From: JAOUEA01 sp963734685 | Lineage (GTDB): Bacteria; Actinomycetota; UBA4738; HRBIN12 | Direction: 5' to 3' | Assembly: GCA_963734685.1 (NCBI GenBank) | Contig: CAVTIC010000007.1 | Coordinates: forward strand, 248,001-312,000 | Length of the DNA: 64,000 nt | Part shown: piece after piece, positions 40,541-48,274 of the stretch | Layout: the number at the start of each line of letters is the position of its first letter | Numbering within the stretch: the first letter of the stretch is position 1 | The notes under the pieces: generated by a model | The model's input: only the letters and a program-made list of their open reading frames with translations | Told to the model about the DNA's origin: nothing | Database searches by the model: none | Program-made: the position numbers and the translations under genes

Positions 40541-40559
40541 CCGCTCACTGGTTCACCTT

Positions 40560-40735
40560 TGACCGAGCAGATGTGAGTCTGCTGGCACACCCGGGGTCCG
40601 CCGGTGCATCGCCAGGCTGACCAAGCTCCTCGAGGGCCAGGCTGAGAAGCGCGAGCCCGGCGGCCCGGGGCCTGCCGACTGGCGATAGGGCTATGCGCCT
40701 CGAGCGCCGATCAGTGAGCGACCGGCGAGCAGACC
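40560..40735 (+). ncRNA. Candidate bridge RNA of the IS110 element
   Basis: The 233 bp between the left end and the transposase is non-coding and structured. There is a 5' hairpin AGCAGA/TCTGCT (40566-40583). An 8-bp long-range stem ATCGCCAG (40608-40615) with CTGGCGAT (40679-40686) encloses the target-binding loop. A hairpin CGCCG (40705-40709)/CGGCG (40723-40727) closes the donor loop. Guides read in order: CTGACC (40617-40622) equals the left target top strand at 40537-40542. GCTGAG (40641-40646) is complementary to right target CTCAGC (42008-42013). ATAGGGC (40685-40691) equals the right end at 42000-42006. CAGTGAG (40712-40718) is complementary to left end CTCACTG (40544-40550). Both same-sense guides stop one base before the CT core. 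IS110 bridge RNAs have exactly this order. Confidence 0.75.
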
Positions 40736-40778
40736 CCGAACCGGACCGGGTGCTTCCCCCGAGTGAGGGAGGAGCAAG

Positions 40779-41990
40779 ATGGACGCTAGGCCATCGCAGC
40801 GGCCTCGTCACGTCGGCGTGGACTGGTCCTGGGACCGCCAGGCGGTGTGCGTGCTCGATGACGATGGGACGGTCCTTGACCGGTTCGACGTCGAGCACCG
40901 GGCACGCTCGTTCGTGCGGATGTGCGAGCGGCTGCAGCGCTGGAGGGCCGACCGGGTCGGCATCGAGCGTCCGGATGGTCCGGTGGTGCGGGTGCTGCTC
41001 GAGGGTGGGTTCCAGGTCGTCGTGATCTCGCCTCGTCAGGTCCGGGCCTATCGGCTTCGCCACGGCACCGCGGGGAACAAGGACGATCGCTTCGACGCCT
41101 ACGTGTTGGCCGACGCGCTTCGTACCGACGGGCACCGGATGGCACCGCTCGTGCCCGACCGGGACGACACGTTGGCGCTGCGGGCACTGGTGAGGGCACG
41201 CAAGGACCTGATCGAGCACCGGATCGCGCTGTCGAACCAGCTGCTCGCGAACCTGCAGCATGCGTTTCCCGGTGCGATCGGGCTGTTCGCGAAGCTCGAC
41301 AGCCCGATCTCGCTGACGTTCCTCGAGCGGTTCCCGACCATCGACACGGCAGCGTGGCTGTCCGAGCGTCGTCTCCAGGCCTGGCTGCGGTCGGTCGGCT
41401 ACTGCGGGAGGAAGACAGCGGAGGAGCTCATGGCACATCTGTCGGAAGCTCCCGTGGGCCTGCATGACAGCGCCGGGGTTGGTCACGGCTTCGTCACGAC
41501 CCAGCTCGTGGGATCGCTCCGGGACGTGCGTGCTCGGATCGAGGAGCTCGACCGCCGGATCGCAGAGGCGCTGACCTTGCATCCGGATGGGGAGATCTTC
41601 CGTTCGCTCCCGAGGGCCGGCACGAACCGGGCGGCGCTACTGCTCGCCGAGATCGGGGACTGTCGCAGCCGCTACCCGGATGAGTCCTCGCTCGCCGCCG
41701 CCGGGGTCGCTCCGTCCACCCGAGCCTCTGGCAAGCAGCGCTCCGTCAGCTTCCGGCGAGGATGCGACAAGCAGCTGCGTGCAGCCCTGGTCGACGTCGC
41801 GCAAGACAGCGTGCAGGCCAGTCCGTGGGCACGGGACATCTACGATCGGGCCAGGGCGCGTGGGTGCCGGCATCCTCACGCCGTGCGTGTGCTCGCCCGC
41901 GCATGGATCCGGGTGATCTGGAGGTGCTGGACCGATGGCGCACCCTACGACCCCGCTCTCCACGGCGGTGTCAGCCGACTCGCCGCCTGA
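40779..41990 (+). CDS. IS110 family transposase (DEDD recombinase)
   Basis: Protein of 403 residues. The N-terminal RuvC-like DEDD domain shows D15 in HVGVDWSW, E63 in VGIERPDG, and D103 and D106 in GNKDDRFDAYVLAD. A coiled middle follows, then the C-terminal Tnp20 domain with FRSLPRAGTNRAALLLAEIGD, AAAGVAPSTRASGKQRSVSF (the conserved Ser near 317) and the closing RACWIRVIW-like helix. IS110 recombinases use a bridge RNA to choose target and donor. ATG 40779 follows a strong GGGAGGAG site. The gene looks intact, so the element may be active. The stop is 17 nt before the right core. Confidence 0.95.
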   Translation: MDARPSQRPRHVGVDWSWDRQAVCVLDDDGTVLDRFDVEHRARSFVRMCERLQRWRADRVGIERPDGPVVRVLLEGGFQVVVISPRQVRAYRLRHGTAGNKDDRFDAYVLADALRTDGHRMAPLVPDRDDTLALRALVRARKDLIEHRIALSNQLLANLQHAFPGAIGLFAKLDSPISLTFLERFPTIDTAAWLSERRLQAWLRSVGYCGRKTAEELMAHLSEAPVGLHDSAGVGHGFVTTQLVGSLRDVRARIEELDRRIAEALTLHPDGEIFRSLPRAGTNRAALLLAEIGDCRSRYPDESSLAAAGVAPSTRASGKQRSVSFRRGCDKQLRAALVDVAQDSVQASPWARDIYDRARARGCRHPHAVRVLARAWIRVIWRCWTDGAPYDPALHGGVSRLAA

Positions 41991-42008
41991 AGGGTTGACA
42001 TAGGGCCC

Positions 42009-43226
42009 TCAGCGCTCGGCGTCGTCGGGTGTCCCGCCGCGGAGCTGCCGCCCGGCGACGAACCGGGCACCGAGTGCGCCGGCGAGTACGACGAGCGCCC
42101 CGATCGCCACCCACGCGCGCCACGCGTCGTCGTCGTTCGTCGCAGCGGCGGCCTGTGGCGTCGACGACGCAGAGGGTTGCTGGCTCGCTGTGGGGGTGAC
42201 GGTGGACCCGGTTTCAGCGCCGGGCCGCAGCGTCCAGATCGCGTCGGCGGTCGCGATGTAGAGGAGGCCGTTCGGGCCGAGCGCGACGTCGGTGACGCCG
42301 GACGGGAAGCTGGCCATCTCGTCGACCCCACCCGACGAACGAGCGGAGGCAGGCAGGCGCCACAGCCGACCGTCGAACGACCCGAACCACAGGTCCCCGC
42401 CGGCTACCGCACATCCGGTGAGCGCGATCGGCTCGGGGAACACGACCACCGGCTCGACGAATCGCTCGTCGCGCGCGACACCCGTCACGATAGGCCAGCC
42501 GTAGTTGCCCCCCGCCTCGACGAGGTTGACCTCGTCGTCGCGGTCGGGGCCGTTCTCCGTCTCCCAGAGCTCCCCGGTCTCGGGGTCGACGCACAGCCCG
42601 AACGAGTTGCGGTGTCCGATCGACCACACCGGGTTGTCCGCGCCGAACGGGTTGTCGGCCGGCACGCCGCCGTCGGGTGTGAGCCGCACCACCTTGCCGC
42701 CGATGTCGTCCTCGTCCTGGGCGCGATCGGGCTCGTGCGCCTCACCGAGCGAGACGAACAACGTGCCGTCCGTGGCGAACACGAGGTCCCCACCGTTGTG
42801 GTAGCCGGCGACCGCGCTGATGCCGTCCAGCAGCGGGTGGGCCTCGCCGGCGGCGACCCTGCGGTGGGCGCGCACCCTCACGAGCCGATTCAGACCGTCG
42901 GCAGGGTCGGACAGGTAGAGGTACACCCACGGTTCGCGTTCGAAGTCGGGATGCACGGCGATGCCGAGCAGGCCGCGTTCGGCCTCGGGGATCACCGGAA
43001 GCGTGACGAACGGCCGAGCGAGCAGCTCGCCCTGCGAGGTGACGACCCGCACGCTGCCGGTCTCCTTCTCGGTGAACAGCAGCGTGCCGTCGGGCAGGAA
43101 CGCCATGTTCGTCGGGAACGCGAGGCCGTCGAGGAACGGCCGCGGTTCCGGATCAGCCGCATCGGCCGGTGACGTGAGGAGCAGCGTGAGCACGATCGTG
43201 GCGACAGGGAGGCGGGCGTGCCGCAT
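42009..43226 (-). CDS. PQQ-dependent sugar dehydrogenase (Glucose/Sorbosone dehydrogenase family)
   Basis: Protein of 405 residues. A signal peptide (ARLPVATIVLTLLLTSPADAA) is followed by a six-bladed propeller with family blocks LAFPTNMAFLPDGTLLFTEK, RGLLGIAVHPDF, GGDLVFATDGTLFVSLGEA, NPVWSIGHRNSFGLCVDPETGELWETENGPDRDDEVN and NYGWPIV. A Ser/Thr/Gln-rich linker and a C-terminal membrane helix (WVAIGALVVLAGALGARFVAG) anchor it outside the cell. It would oxidise aldoses with PQQ. No PQQ synthesis genes are nearby. The stop codon's first base pair is shared with the right core of the IS110 element, yet the coding sequence is complete. Confidence 0.9.
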   Translation of the reverse strand: MRHARLPVATIVLTLLLTSPADAADPEPRPFLDGLAFPTNMAFLPDGTLLFTEKETGSVRVVTSQGELLARPFVTLPVIPEAERGLLGIAVHPDFEREPWVYLYLSDPADGLNRLVRVRAHRRVAAGEAHPLLDGISAVAGYHNGGDLVFATDGTLFVSLGEAHEPDRAQDEDDIGGKVVRLTPDGGVPADNPFGADNPVWSIGHRNSFGLCVDPETGELWETENGPDRDDEVNLVEAGGNYGWPIVTGVARDERFVEPVVVFPEPIALTGCAVAGGDLWFGSFDGRLWRLPASARSSGGVDEMASFPSGVTDVALGPNGLLYIATADAIWTLRPGAETGSTVTPTASQQPSASSTPQAAAATNDDDAWRAWVAIGALVVLAGALGARFVAGRQLRGGTPDDAER

Positions 43227-43283
43227 GCTTCGACGGTATCGCGAGATGGCACGATGGGGGGTTCGGGGCGAGAGAGAGATGCG

Positions 43284-43916
43284 GTGTACGAGATCGATCA
43301 CGTGGTGTTGGCGGTATCCGACCTCGACGAGGCGGGGGAGCGGCTGCGTCGTGAGCACGGCCTCGCCTCGGTGGCAGGCGGCGTGCACGAGCAGTGGGGG
43401 ACCGGGAACCGCATCGTGCCGCTCGGCGATGACTACCTCGAGCTGCTCGCGGTGCTCGACCCGGAGGTGGGACGCTCGTCTGCACCGGGCCGAGCGCTGC
43501 TCGAGGCGACATCGGACGGTCACGACCGGTGGTTGTCGGTCTGCCTCCGCGTCGACGACATCGAGGCGACTGCAGCGAGGGTCGGTCTGTCGGTCCAGCC
43601 GGGGTCACGGCTCACGCCCGAGGGTTCCCGGCTCCGCTGGCGCGGCGCCGGCTTCGACGACGACTCTCGAGACCCATGGTTGCCGTTCTTCATCGCTTGG
43701 GACGGCCCGGCCGAGCTGCATCCCGGTCGTGCCCCGATCCGCCATGACGTCGACGTGAGCGGCATCGCGAGCGTGGAGATCGCCGGTGACGCGCGCCGCC
43801 TGCGCGACTGGCTCGGCCCCGGCGGCGACGCCCTGCCGATAGGGGTGTTCGACGCCGATCCCGGCGTGCGCTCGGTCGAGCTCGCGACCACGAGCGGGCC
43901 ACCGTTGAGGCTCTAG
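43284..43916 (+). CDS. VOC/glyoxalase-like domain protein
   Basis: Protein of 210 residues. The start YEIDHVVLAVSDLDEAGERL is a typical vicinal oxygen chelate first strand-helix. GNRIVPLGDDYLELLAVLD, SVCLRVDDIEATAARVGL and FFIAWDGPAELHPGRAPIRHDV follow, as in Glyoxalase_3-type proteins. Likely metal ligands are the His and Glu at the strand starts (IDHVV, YLELLAV). Reaction unknown. GTG 43284 fits the domain edge and the GAGAGAG site. ATG 43254 would add ten residues. Divergent from the sugar dehydrogenase gene. Confidence 0.78.
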   Translation: MYEIDHVVLAVSDLDEAGERLRREHGLASVAGGVHEQWGTGNRIVPLGDDYLELLAVLDPEVGRSSAPGRALLEATSDGHDRWLSVCLRVDDIEATAARVGLSVQPGSRLTPEGSRLRWRGAGFDDDSRDPWLPFFIAWDGPAELHPGRAPIRHDVDVSGIASVEIAGDARRLRDWLGPGGDALPIGVFDADPGVRSVELATTSGPPLRL

Positions 43917-43949
43917 CCGCGGGGCGCGGATGTCCTACGCGATGTCGTT

Positions 43950-44684
43950 TCACGCCGGTCGGTGCCCGACGATCGCGCGGAGCCCGACCGGCAAGTGCTC
44001 GGTGCCGAACGACCGCTCCACGCTCGCCTCGACGCCGTGCGCGGCGAGGAGCGCCGGCACGATCGATGTGTCGATCATCACGTTGTCGTGGCGTTCGTCG
44101 TCGCGGCGCCACGAACCGTCGGCCTCGCGGACGAACGTCGCCATCAGTCGCACGTATCGGTCGGGCGACGGCACGGAGAACTCGGTCACGACCGCCCAGT
44201 CCTCACCGACCCAACCCCTAGTGGGTTGGTCGACCCGGGCTTCCGCCCACTCGAGATCGCACAGGTCGATCGCGAGCACCCCGCCCGGGTTGAGCGCGCG
44301 GGCGATCGCGACCAGTGCCCGGTCGATCGCGCGGGCGGTCGGCAGGTAGCTCAGCACGTGGCCGACCGAGACGATGGCATCGGCACCTGGGATCGGATCG
44401 TCCGGGAGGGCAAGCCTGCGGATCTCCTGGGCATCACCGGCCACCTCACGTGCGAGCTCGAGCATCGCCGGCGACGCATCGGTGGCGATCACCCGATGGC
44501 CGGCGTCGAGCACGTGCCGGGTGAGCAGCCCGCTGCCGCATCCGAGCTCCACGACGAGACCGTCGCGGGCGCGGACCGGTTCGAGCAACGCCAGGATTCC
44601 GGGCGCGCAGTCATCGGCATGGAAGCCGAATCCCTTGTGATGGACCAGGGCCAGGTCGCGTCGGTAGTACGGTTCGTCGCTCAC
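43950..44684 (-). CDS. Class I SAM-dependent methyltransferase
   Basis: Protein of 244 residues with the Rossmann-like SAM fold. Motif I is VVELGCGSGLLTRHVLDAG, the acidic loop VIATDASPAMLELAR, then PGADAIVSVGHVLSYLPT and LNPGGVLAIDLCD. A beta-rich C-terminal half (WAVVTEFSVPSPDRYVRLMATF) resembles small-molecule methyltransferases. It is the last gene of a minus-strand run after cystathionine gamma-lyase (10 bp gap), which links SAM use to transsulfuration, but its acceptor cannot be told. Starts with GTG. Confidence 0.87.
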   Translation of the reverse strand: MSDEPYYRRDLALVHHKGFGFHADDCAPGILALLEPVRARDGLVVELGCGSGLLTRHVLDAGHRVIATDASPAMLELAREVAGDAQEIRRLALPDDPIPGADAIVSVGHVLSYLPTARAIDRALVAIARALNPGGVLAIDLCDLEWAEARVDQPTRGWVGEDWAVVTEFSVPSPDRYVRLMATFVREADGSWRRDDERHDNVMIDTSIVPALLAAHGVEASVERSFGTEHLPVGLRAIVGHRPA

Positions 44685-44694
44685 GGTTCGTCGC

Positions 44695-45852
44695 TCACGA
44701 GAGAGCCCGATCGAGGTCTTCGATCAGATCGTCTGGGTGCTCGATGCCGACCGACAGCCGCACCAGGTCGGTCGGTACCTCGATCGGCGACCCCGCGACG
44801 CTGGCGTGCGTCATCGGTGCGGGCACCTCGATCAGCGACTCGACCCCGCCGAGCGATTCCGCCAGGAAGAAGAGGTCCGTGCGGCGAGCCACGTCGAGCG
44901 CCTTCTCGCCGCTGCCGACCCGGAACGACACCATGCCGCCGAAGTCGGCCATCTGCCGCGCGGCGACCCTGTGTCCGGGGTGATCGTCGAGTCCTGGGTA
45001 CAGCACCTGGGTCACCGCGGGGTGCATGGTCAGGAATCCGGCGATCGCCGTCGCTCCGGCACAGTGGGCCCGCATGCGGATCGCGAGCGTCTTCAGCCCC
45101 CGAAGGGCGAGGTAGCAGTCCATCGGCCCGGGTACGGCGCCCACGGCGTTCACGAGGAACCCGAGCCGCTCGATCCACTCCTCGTCGCTCGTGACGATCG
45201 CCCCGCCGATCAGGTCGGAGTGCCCACCGACGTACTTCGTCACGCTGTGCACGACCGCGTCGGCGCCGAGCGAGAGTGGGCGCTGCAGCGCCGGCGTGGC
45301 GAACGTGTTGTCCACCACGACTCGGACGCCGTGCTCGTGCGCGACCGCGCTCATCGCCTCGATGTCCACGATCTTCAGCAGTGGGTTCGAGGGGGACTCG
45401 ACCCAGACGAGCTTCGTCGCGGGGGTCAGCGCCGCCCCCAGCGACCCGAGGTCAGCGAGGTCGATCGTCGAGAACGAGAGGCCCCAACCGCTCATCACCT
45501 TCGAGAGCAGCCGGTAGGTGCCGCCGTAGACGTCGTCGCCCAGCACGACGTGATCGCCCGGGCCAAGCGTGAGTAGCAACGTGGTCTCGGCGCCGAGCCC
45601 GCTCGAGAAGGCGAACCCATGCGTGCCGCCCTCCAGCGAGGCGAGGGCCTGCTGGAATGCTTCCCTGGTCGGATTGCCTCCCCGCGCGTAGTCCCACACC
45701 TTGGGGGCGCCGACCTCGGGCTGCGCGTAGGTCGAGGTCTGGTAGATCGGCACGTTGACGGCGCCGTACGGCGCATCGGGGTCTTGGCCGGCGTGGATCG
45801 CGCGTGTCTCGAAGCGGAGGTGGTCGTCGGGGCGCCGCTCGTCTGGACTCAC
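44695..45852 (-). CDS. mccB: Cystathionine gamma-lyase (Cys/Met metabolism PLP enzyme)
   Basis: PLP enzyme of 385 residues. Visible are ETRAIHAGQDPDAPYGAVNVPIYQTST, YARGGNPTREAFQQALA, FSSGLGAETTLL, VWVESPSNPLLKIVDI, VVDNTFATPALQRPL and the PLP lysine in HSVTKYVGGHSDLIGG near 208. The sequence alone cannot separate cystathionine gamma-lyase from gamma-synthase. The operon with cystathionine beta-synthase favours the lyase, completing homocysteine-to-cysteine conversion. GTG start, with 10-bp gaps on both sides. Confidence 0.88.
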   Translation of the reverse strand: MSPDERRPDDHLRFETRAIHAGQDPDAPYGAVNVPIYQTSTYAQPEVGAPKVWDYARGGNPTREAFQQALASLEGGTHGFAFSSGLGAETTLLLTLGPGDHVVLGDDVYGGTYRLLSKVMSGWGLSFSTIDLADLGSLGAALTPATKLVWVESPSNPLLKIVDIEAMSAVAHEHGVRVVVDNTFATPALQRPLSLGADAVVHSVTKYVGGHSDLIGGAIVTSDEEWIERLGFLVNAVGAVPGPMDCYLALRGLKTLAIRMRAHCAGATAIAGFLTMHPAVTQVLYPGLDDHPGHRVAARQMADFGGMVSFRVGSGEKALDVARRTDLFFLAESLGGVESLIEVPAPMTHASVAGSPIEVPTDLVRLSVGIEHPDDLIEDLDRALS

Positions 45853-45862
45853 ACCGGCCTCC

Positions 45863-46702
45863 TCATCGCATCTCGGGCGGAGCCTTCCAGCCTCGGGACT
45901 TCAGTTCGTCGAGCGCCTCGGCTCCCTCGCGCGCTCGTCTCCACAGCATGGCCTTGCGCTTCGCGTCGTGCCCCGGTGCGAACTCACCGCGCACCAGCTG
46001 ATCGCAGCCGGGATCCCCGCACGCGCAGTAGGTGAACAGGGGCTCGGCCTCACGGGGGGCGGCCGTGCCCGGCCGGTAGGGCACGGCCGGCAGGGCCGCC
46101 GACGGCACCACGATCACGCCTTCCCTCGGATCGCCGGGGGCGAATCGCTTCCCGTCGAGCGCGTACAGCCCCGTGAGGGCGGCGAGCGCGGCATCGATGC
46201 GATCGGCCGAGCCCAGCTCGTCGGTGCGTACGCCCTGGGCCCGCAGCACGGCGGTGCGCCAGGTGTGCTTCCGCGCCCCCTTGGGCGCCAGACACCCTGC
46301 CAGCACGACCGCGGTCGCATGCGGGAACACCTCGAGCGCCTTCCCACGGGGGCTGCCCGCCGAGTACGCGGGGAACCCCGCCGCCGCCGCGTGCGCGAAC
46401 ACCTCGAACCCGACCTCCATCCACGCGAAGAAGCGGTTCCCCTTGCCGTGGCCCTCGCTCGGCGTGTTGAACGACGAGATGTTGAGGGCTGCGAGCTCCC
46501 GCTCCGTCAGCCGCGAGCGCCCCGACGGGGCCCACCGAGGCGGCGAGTCGATCGCGACGACGTCGGGCCGCAGCTCACGGATCAGCCGACCGACGTCGCG
46601 CACGTGCACGCGCGACGAGACGTGCAGGGGCACGAGGCGCTCGTCGAGCAGCACGACGTCGAGGCCCTTGCCCACGCCGACGTCGATGCCCAGCGACCGC
46701 AC
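45863..46702 (-). CDS. DUF429 family protein (RNase H-like fold)
   Basis: Protein of 279 residues. Visible are SLGIDVGVGKGLDVVLLDE (first strand of an RNase H-like fold with an Asp), LRPDVVAIDSPPRWAP (second Asp), RLTERELAALNISSFNTPS, the Trp-rich MEVGFEVFAHA, ALEVFPHATAVVLAG and ADRIDAALAALTGLYALDGK (late Asp). These match DUF429, a predicted nuclease-like family. The C-terminal YCACGDPGCD adds four cysteines that could bind zinc, an unusual extension. It lies between cbs and mccB with 8- and 10-bp gaps, so it is cotranscribed with them. Its role there is unclear. Confidence 0.8.
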   Translation of the reverse strand: MRSLGIDVGVGKGLDVVLLDERLVPLHVSSRVHVRDVGRLIRELRPDVVAIDSPPRWAPSGRSRLTERELAALNISSFNTPSEGHGKGNRFFAWMEVGFEVFAHAAAAGFPAYSAGSPRGKALEVFPHATAVVLAGCLAPKGARKHTWRTAVLRAQGVRTDELGSADRIDAALAALTGLYALDGKRFAPGDPREGVIVVPSAALPAVPYRPGTAAPREAEPLFTYCACGDPGCDQLVRGEFAPGHDAKRKAMLWRRAREGAEALDELKSRGWKAPPEMR

Positions 46703-46710
46703 CGCAGCCG

Positions 46711-48087
46711 CTACCGCTGCGCCTGGCGACGATGGGCGATGAAGTCGAGCAGGTCGCTCCGCGTGAGCACCCCGAGCACCTGACCGGACTTCGCCACGAG
46801 CACAGCAGGGGCCTGCTCGAGCTGGGCGAACGCCGTCTCGATCGGCTGGTCCCACTCCACGAACGGGATCGGGGGCGCCATGACCTCCGCGACATCGGCC
46901 TGCAGTGCGTCGGGATCGCGGAAGACCCGCTCGAGTAGCTCGCGGTCGCGGATCGAACCGACGAACTGCGTCACGTCGGCGGATTCCTCGCGCACGACCG
47001 GTGCCTGTGAGATCGAGCTCGCCTGCAGCACGTCGACGGCCCGGCGCACCTTGTCGTGGGCGTTGACGGTGATCAGCGAGGGCAGCTCGGCGCCCTTGGA
47101 CGAGAGCACCTGCTCCACGGTCGTGACCTCCGGCCCTTCGAGGAACCCGTACTGTCGCATCCAGCCGTCGGAGTACAGCTTCGAGAGGTAGTTGCGGCCG
47201 GTGTCAGGCAACAGCACCACGATCGTCGTCTCGTCCCCGTAGTCGCGGGCGACCTCCAGCGCGGCGTAGACCGCGGAGCCGCTCGACCCGCCGACGAGGA
47301 TGCCTTCTTGCCGCGTGACTGCCCGAGCGGTGAGGAACGCCTCCCGGTCCGGCACCCGCACCCAGCGGTCGACGATGTCGGGGTCGAACGTCTCGGGGAA
47401 GAAGTCTTCTCCGATGCCCTCGGTGAGGTAGGGGCGCGGTTCGTCTCCCGTGTACACGGACCCTTCGGTGTCAGCGCCCACGACGACCACATCCGGGTTC
47501 CGTGACTTCAGATAGCGCCCGACACCCGTGATCGTGCCGCCGGTGCCGACCCCGGCGACGAAGACGTCGATCGCGCCGTCGGTCTGTGCCCAGATCTCGG
47601 GACCGGTCGTGTCGAAGTGGGCGGCCGGGTTCTCCTGGTTGAAGTACTGGTTCGGCTGGAACGCCCCGGGGATCTCGTCGGCCAGGCGCGACGCGACCGA
47701 GTAGTAGGACTCCGGCGACTCACGCGGCACCGCGGTCGGCGTGATGATCACCTCGGCGCCGTATGCGCGCAGCAGCGAGATCTTCTCCTGGCTCATCTTG
47801 TCGGGCATCACGAAGATGCATCGGTAGCCGCGGATCGCCGCTGCGATCGCCAGGCCGTGCCCGGTGTTGCCCGACGTCGGTTCGACGATCGTGCCGCCGG
47901 GGCGGAGCTTCCCCTCGCGCTCGGCCGCCTCGATCATGCGGATGCCGATGCGATCCTTCACCGAGCCCCCGGGATTCAGCATCTCGGCCTTGGCGAGGAT
48001 CGCGGGACGCAGGCCGCGGGTGATCGAGCGCAGGCGCACCACCGGCGTGTTCCCCATCGCGTCGAGGAACGTCTCCAGCACCTGCAT
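46711..48087 (-). CDS. cbs: Cystathionine beta-synthase
   Basis: PLP enzyme of 458 residues. The catalytic domain has MGNTPVVRLRSITRG, the PLP lysine K44 in NPGGSVKDRIG, PTSGNTGHGLAIAAA, VAGVGTGGTITGVGRYLK and GGSSGSAVYAALEVA. Two C-terminal CBS domains follow (about 335-395 and 400-455; APVVREES, VLGVLTRSDLLDFIAHR). It condenses serine with homocysteine to cystathionine. The CBS pair may sense adenosyl ligands. AAGGAGG is an excellent ribosome site before ATG 48087. First gene of the four-gene minus-strand operon. Confidence 0.94.
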   Translation of the reverse strand: MQVLETFLDAMGNTPVVRLRSITRGLRPAILAKAEMLNPGGSVKDRIGIRMIEAAEREGKLRPGGTIVEPTSGNTGHGLAIAAAIRGYRCIFVMPDKMSQEKISLLRAYGAEVIITPTAVPRESPESYYSVASRLADEIPGAFQPNQYFNQENPAAHFDTTGPEIWAQTDGAIDVFVAGVGTGGTITGVGRYLKSRNPDVVVVGADTEGSVYTGDEPRPYLTEGIGEDFFPETFDPDIVDRWVRVPDREAFLTARAVTRQEGILVGGSSGSAVYAALEVARDYGDETTIVVLLPDTGRNYLSKLYSDGWMRQYGFLEGPEVTTVEQVLSSKGAELPSLITVNAHDKVRRAVDVLQASSISQAPVVREESADVTQFVGSIRDRELLERVFRDPDALQADVAEVMAPPIPFVEWDQPIETAFAQLEQAPAVLVAKSGQVLGVLTRSDLLDFIAHRRQAQR

Positions 48088-48274
48088 CGCCGACCCTCCT
48101 TGCGCTGTTCTGACGGGGTCTATCGTGCCATGCCGGGGCGGGGACGTCCCGGGCTGAGTCGGGGCTCGCACCGGGTCGACGACGGCTCGTTCCGGACATG
48201 CTTCACCTCGAGGGATAAAGTGCCGATTCCAGGAAGGTCCACGCGCGGGGGCGCATGGGGATCGGATCGAGGGT

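Larger units (their letters stand above)
40544..42009 (+). mobile_element. IS110-family insertion element with CT core at both ends
   Basis: Limits are inferred from guide matches in the element's own non-coding RNA region. The core CT occurs at 40544-40545 and 42008-42009, the element lying between. Left end begins CTCACTGG, right end is ATAGGGCC before the second CT. Removing it restores CTGACCG-CT-CAGCG, a junction that leaves the two convergent flanking genes intact with a 4-bp gap. No terminal inverted repeats or longer target duplication, as usual for IS110. The transposase fills 40779-41990. Confidence 0.8.
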
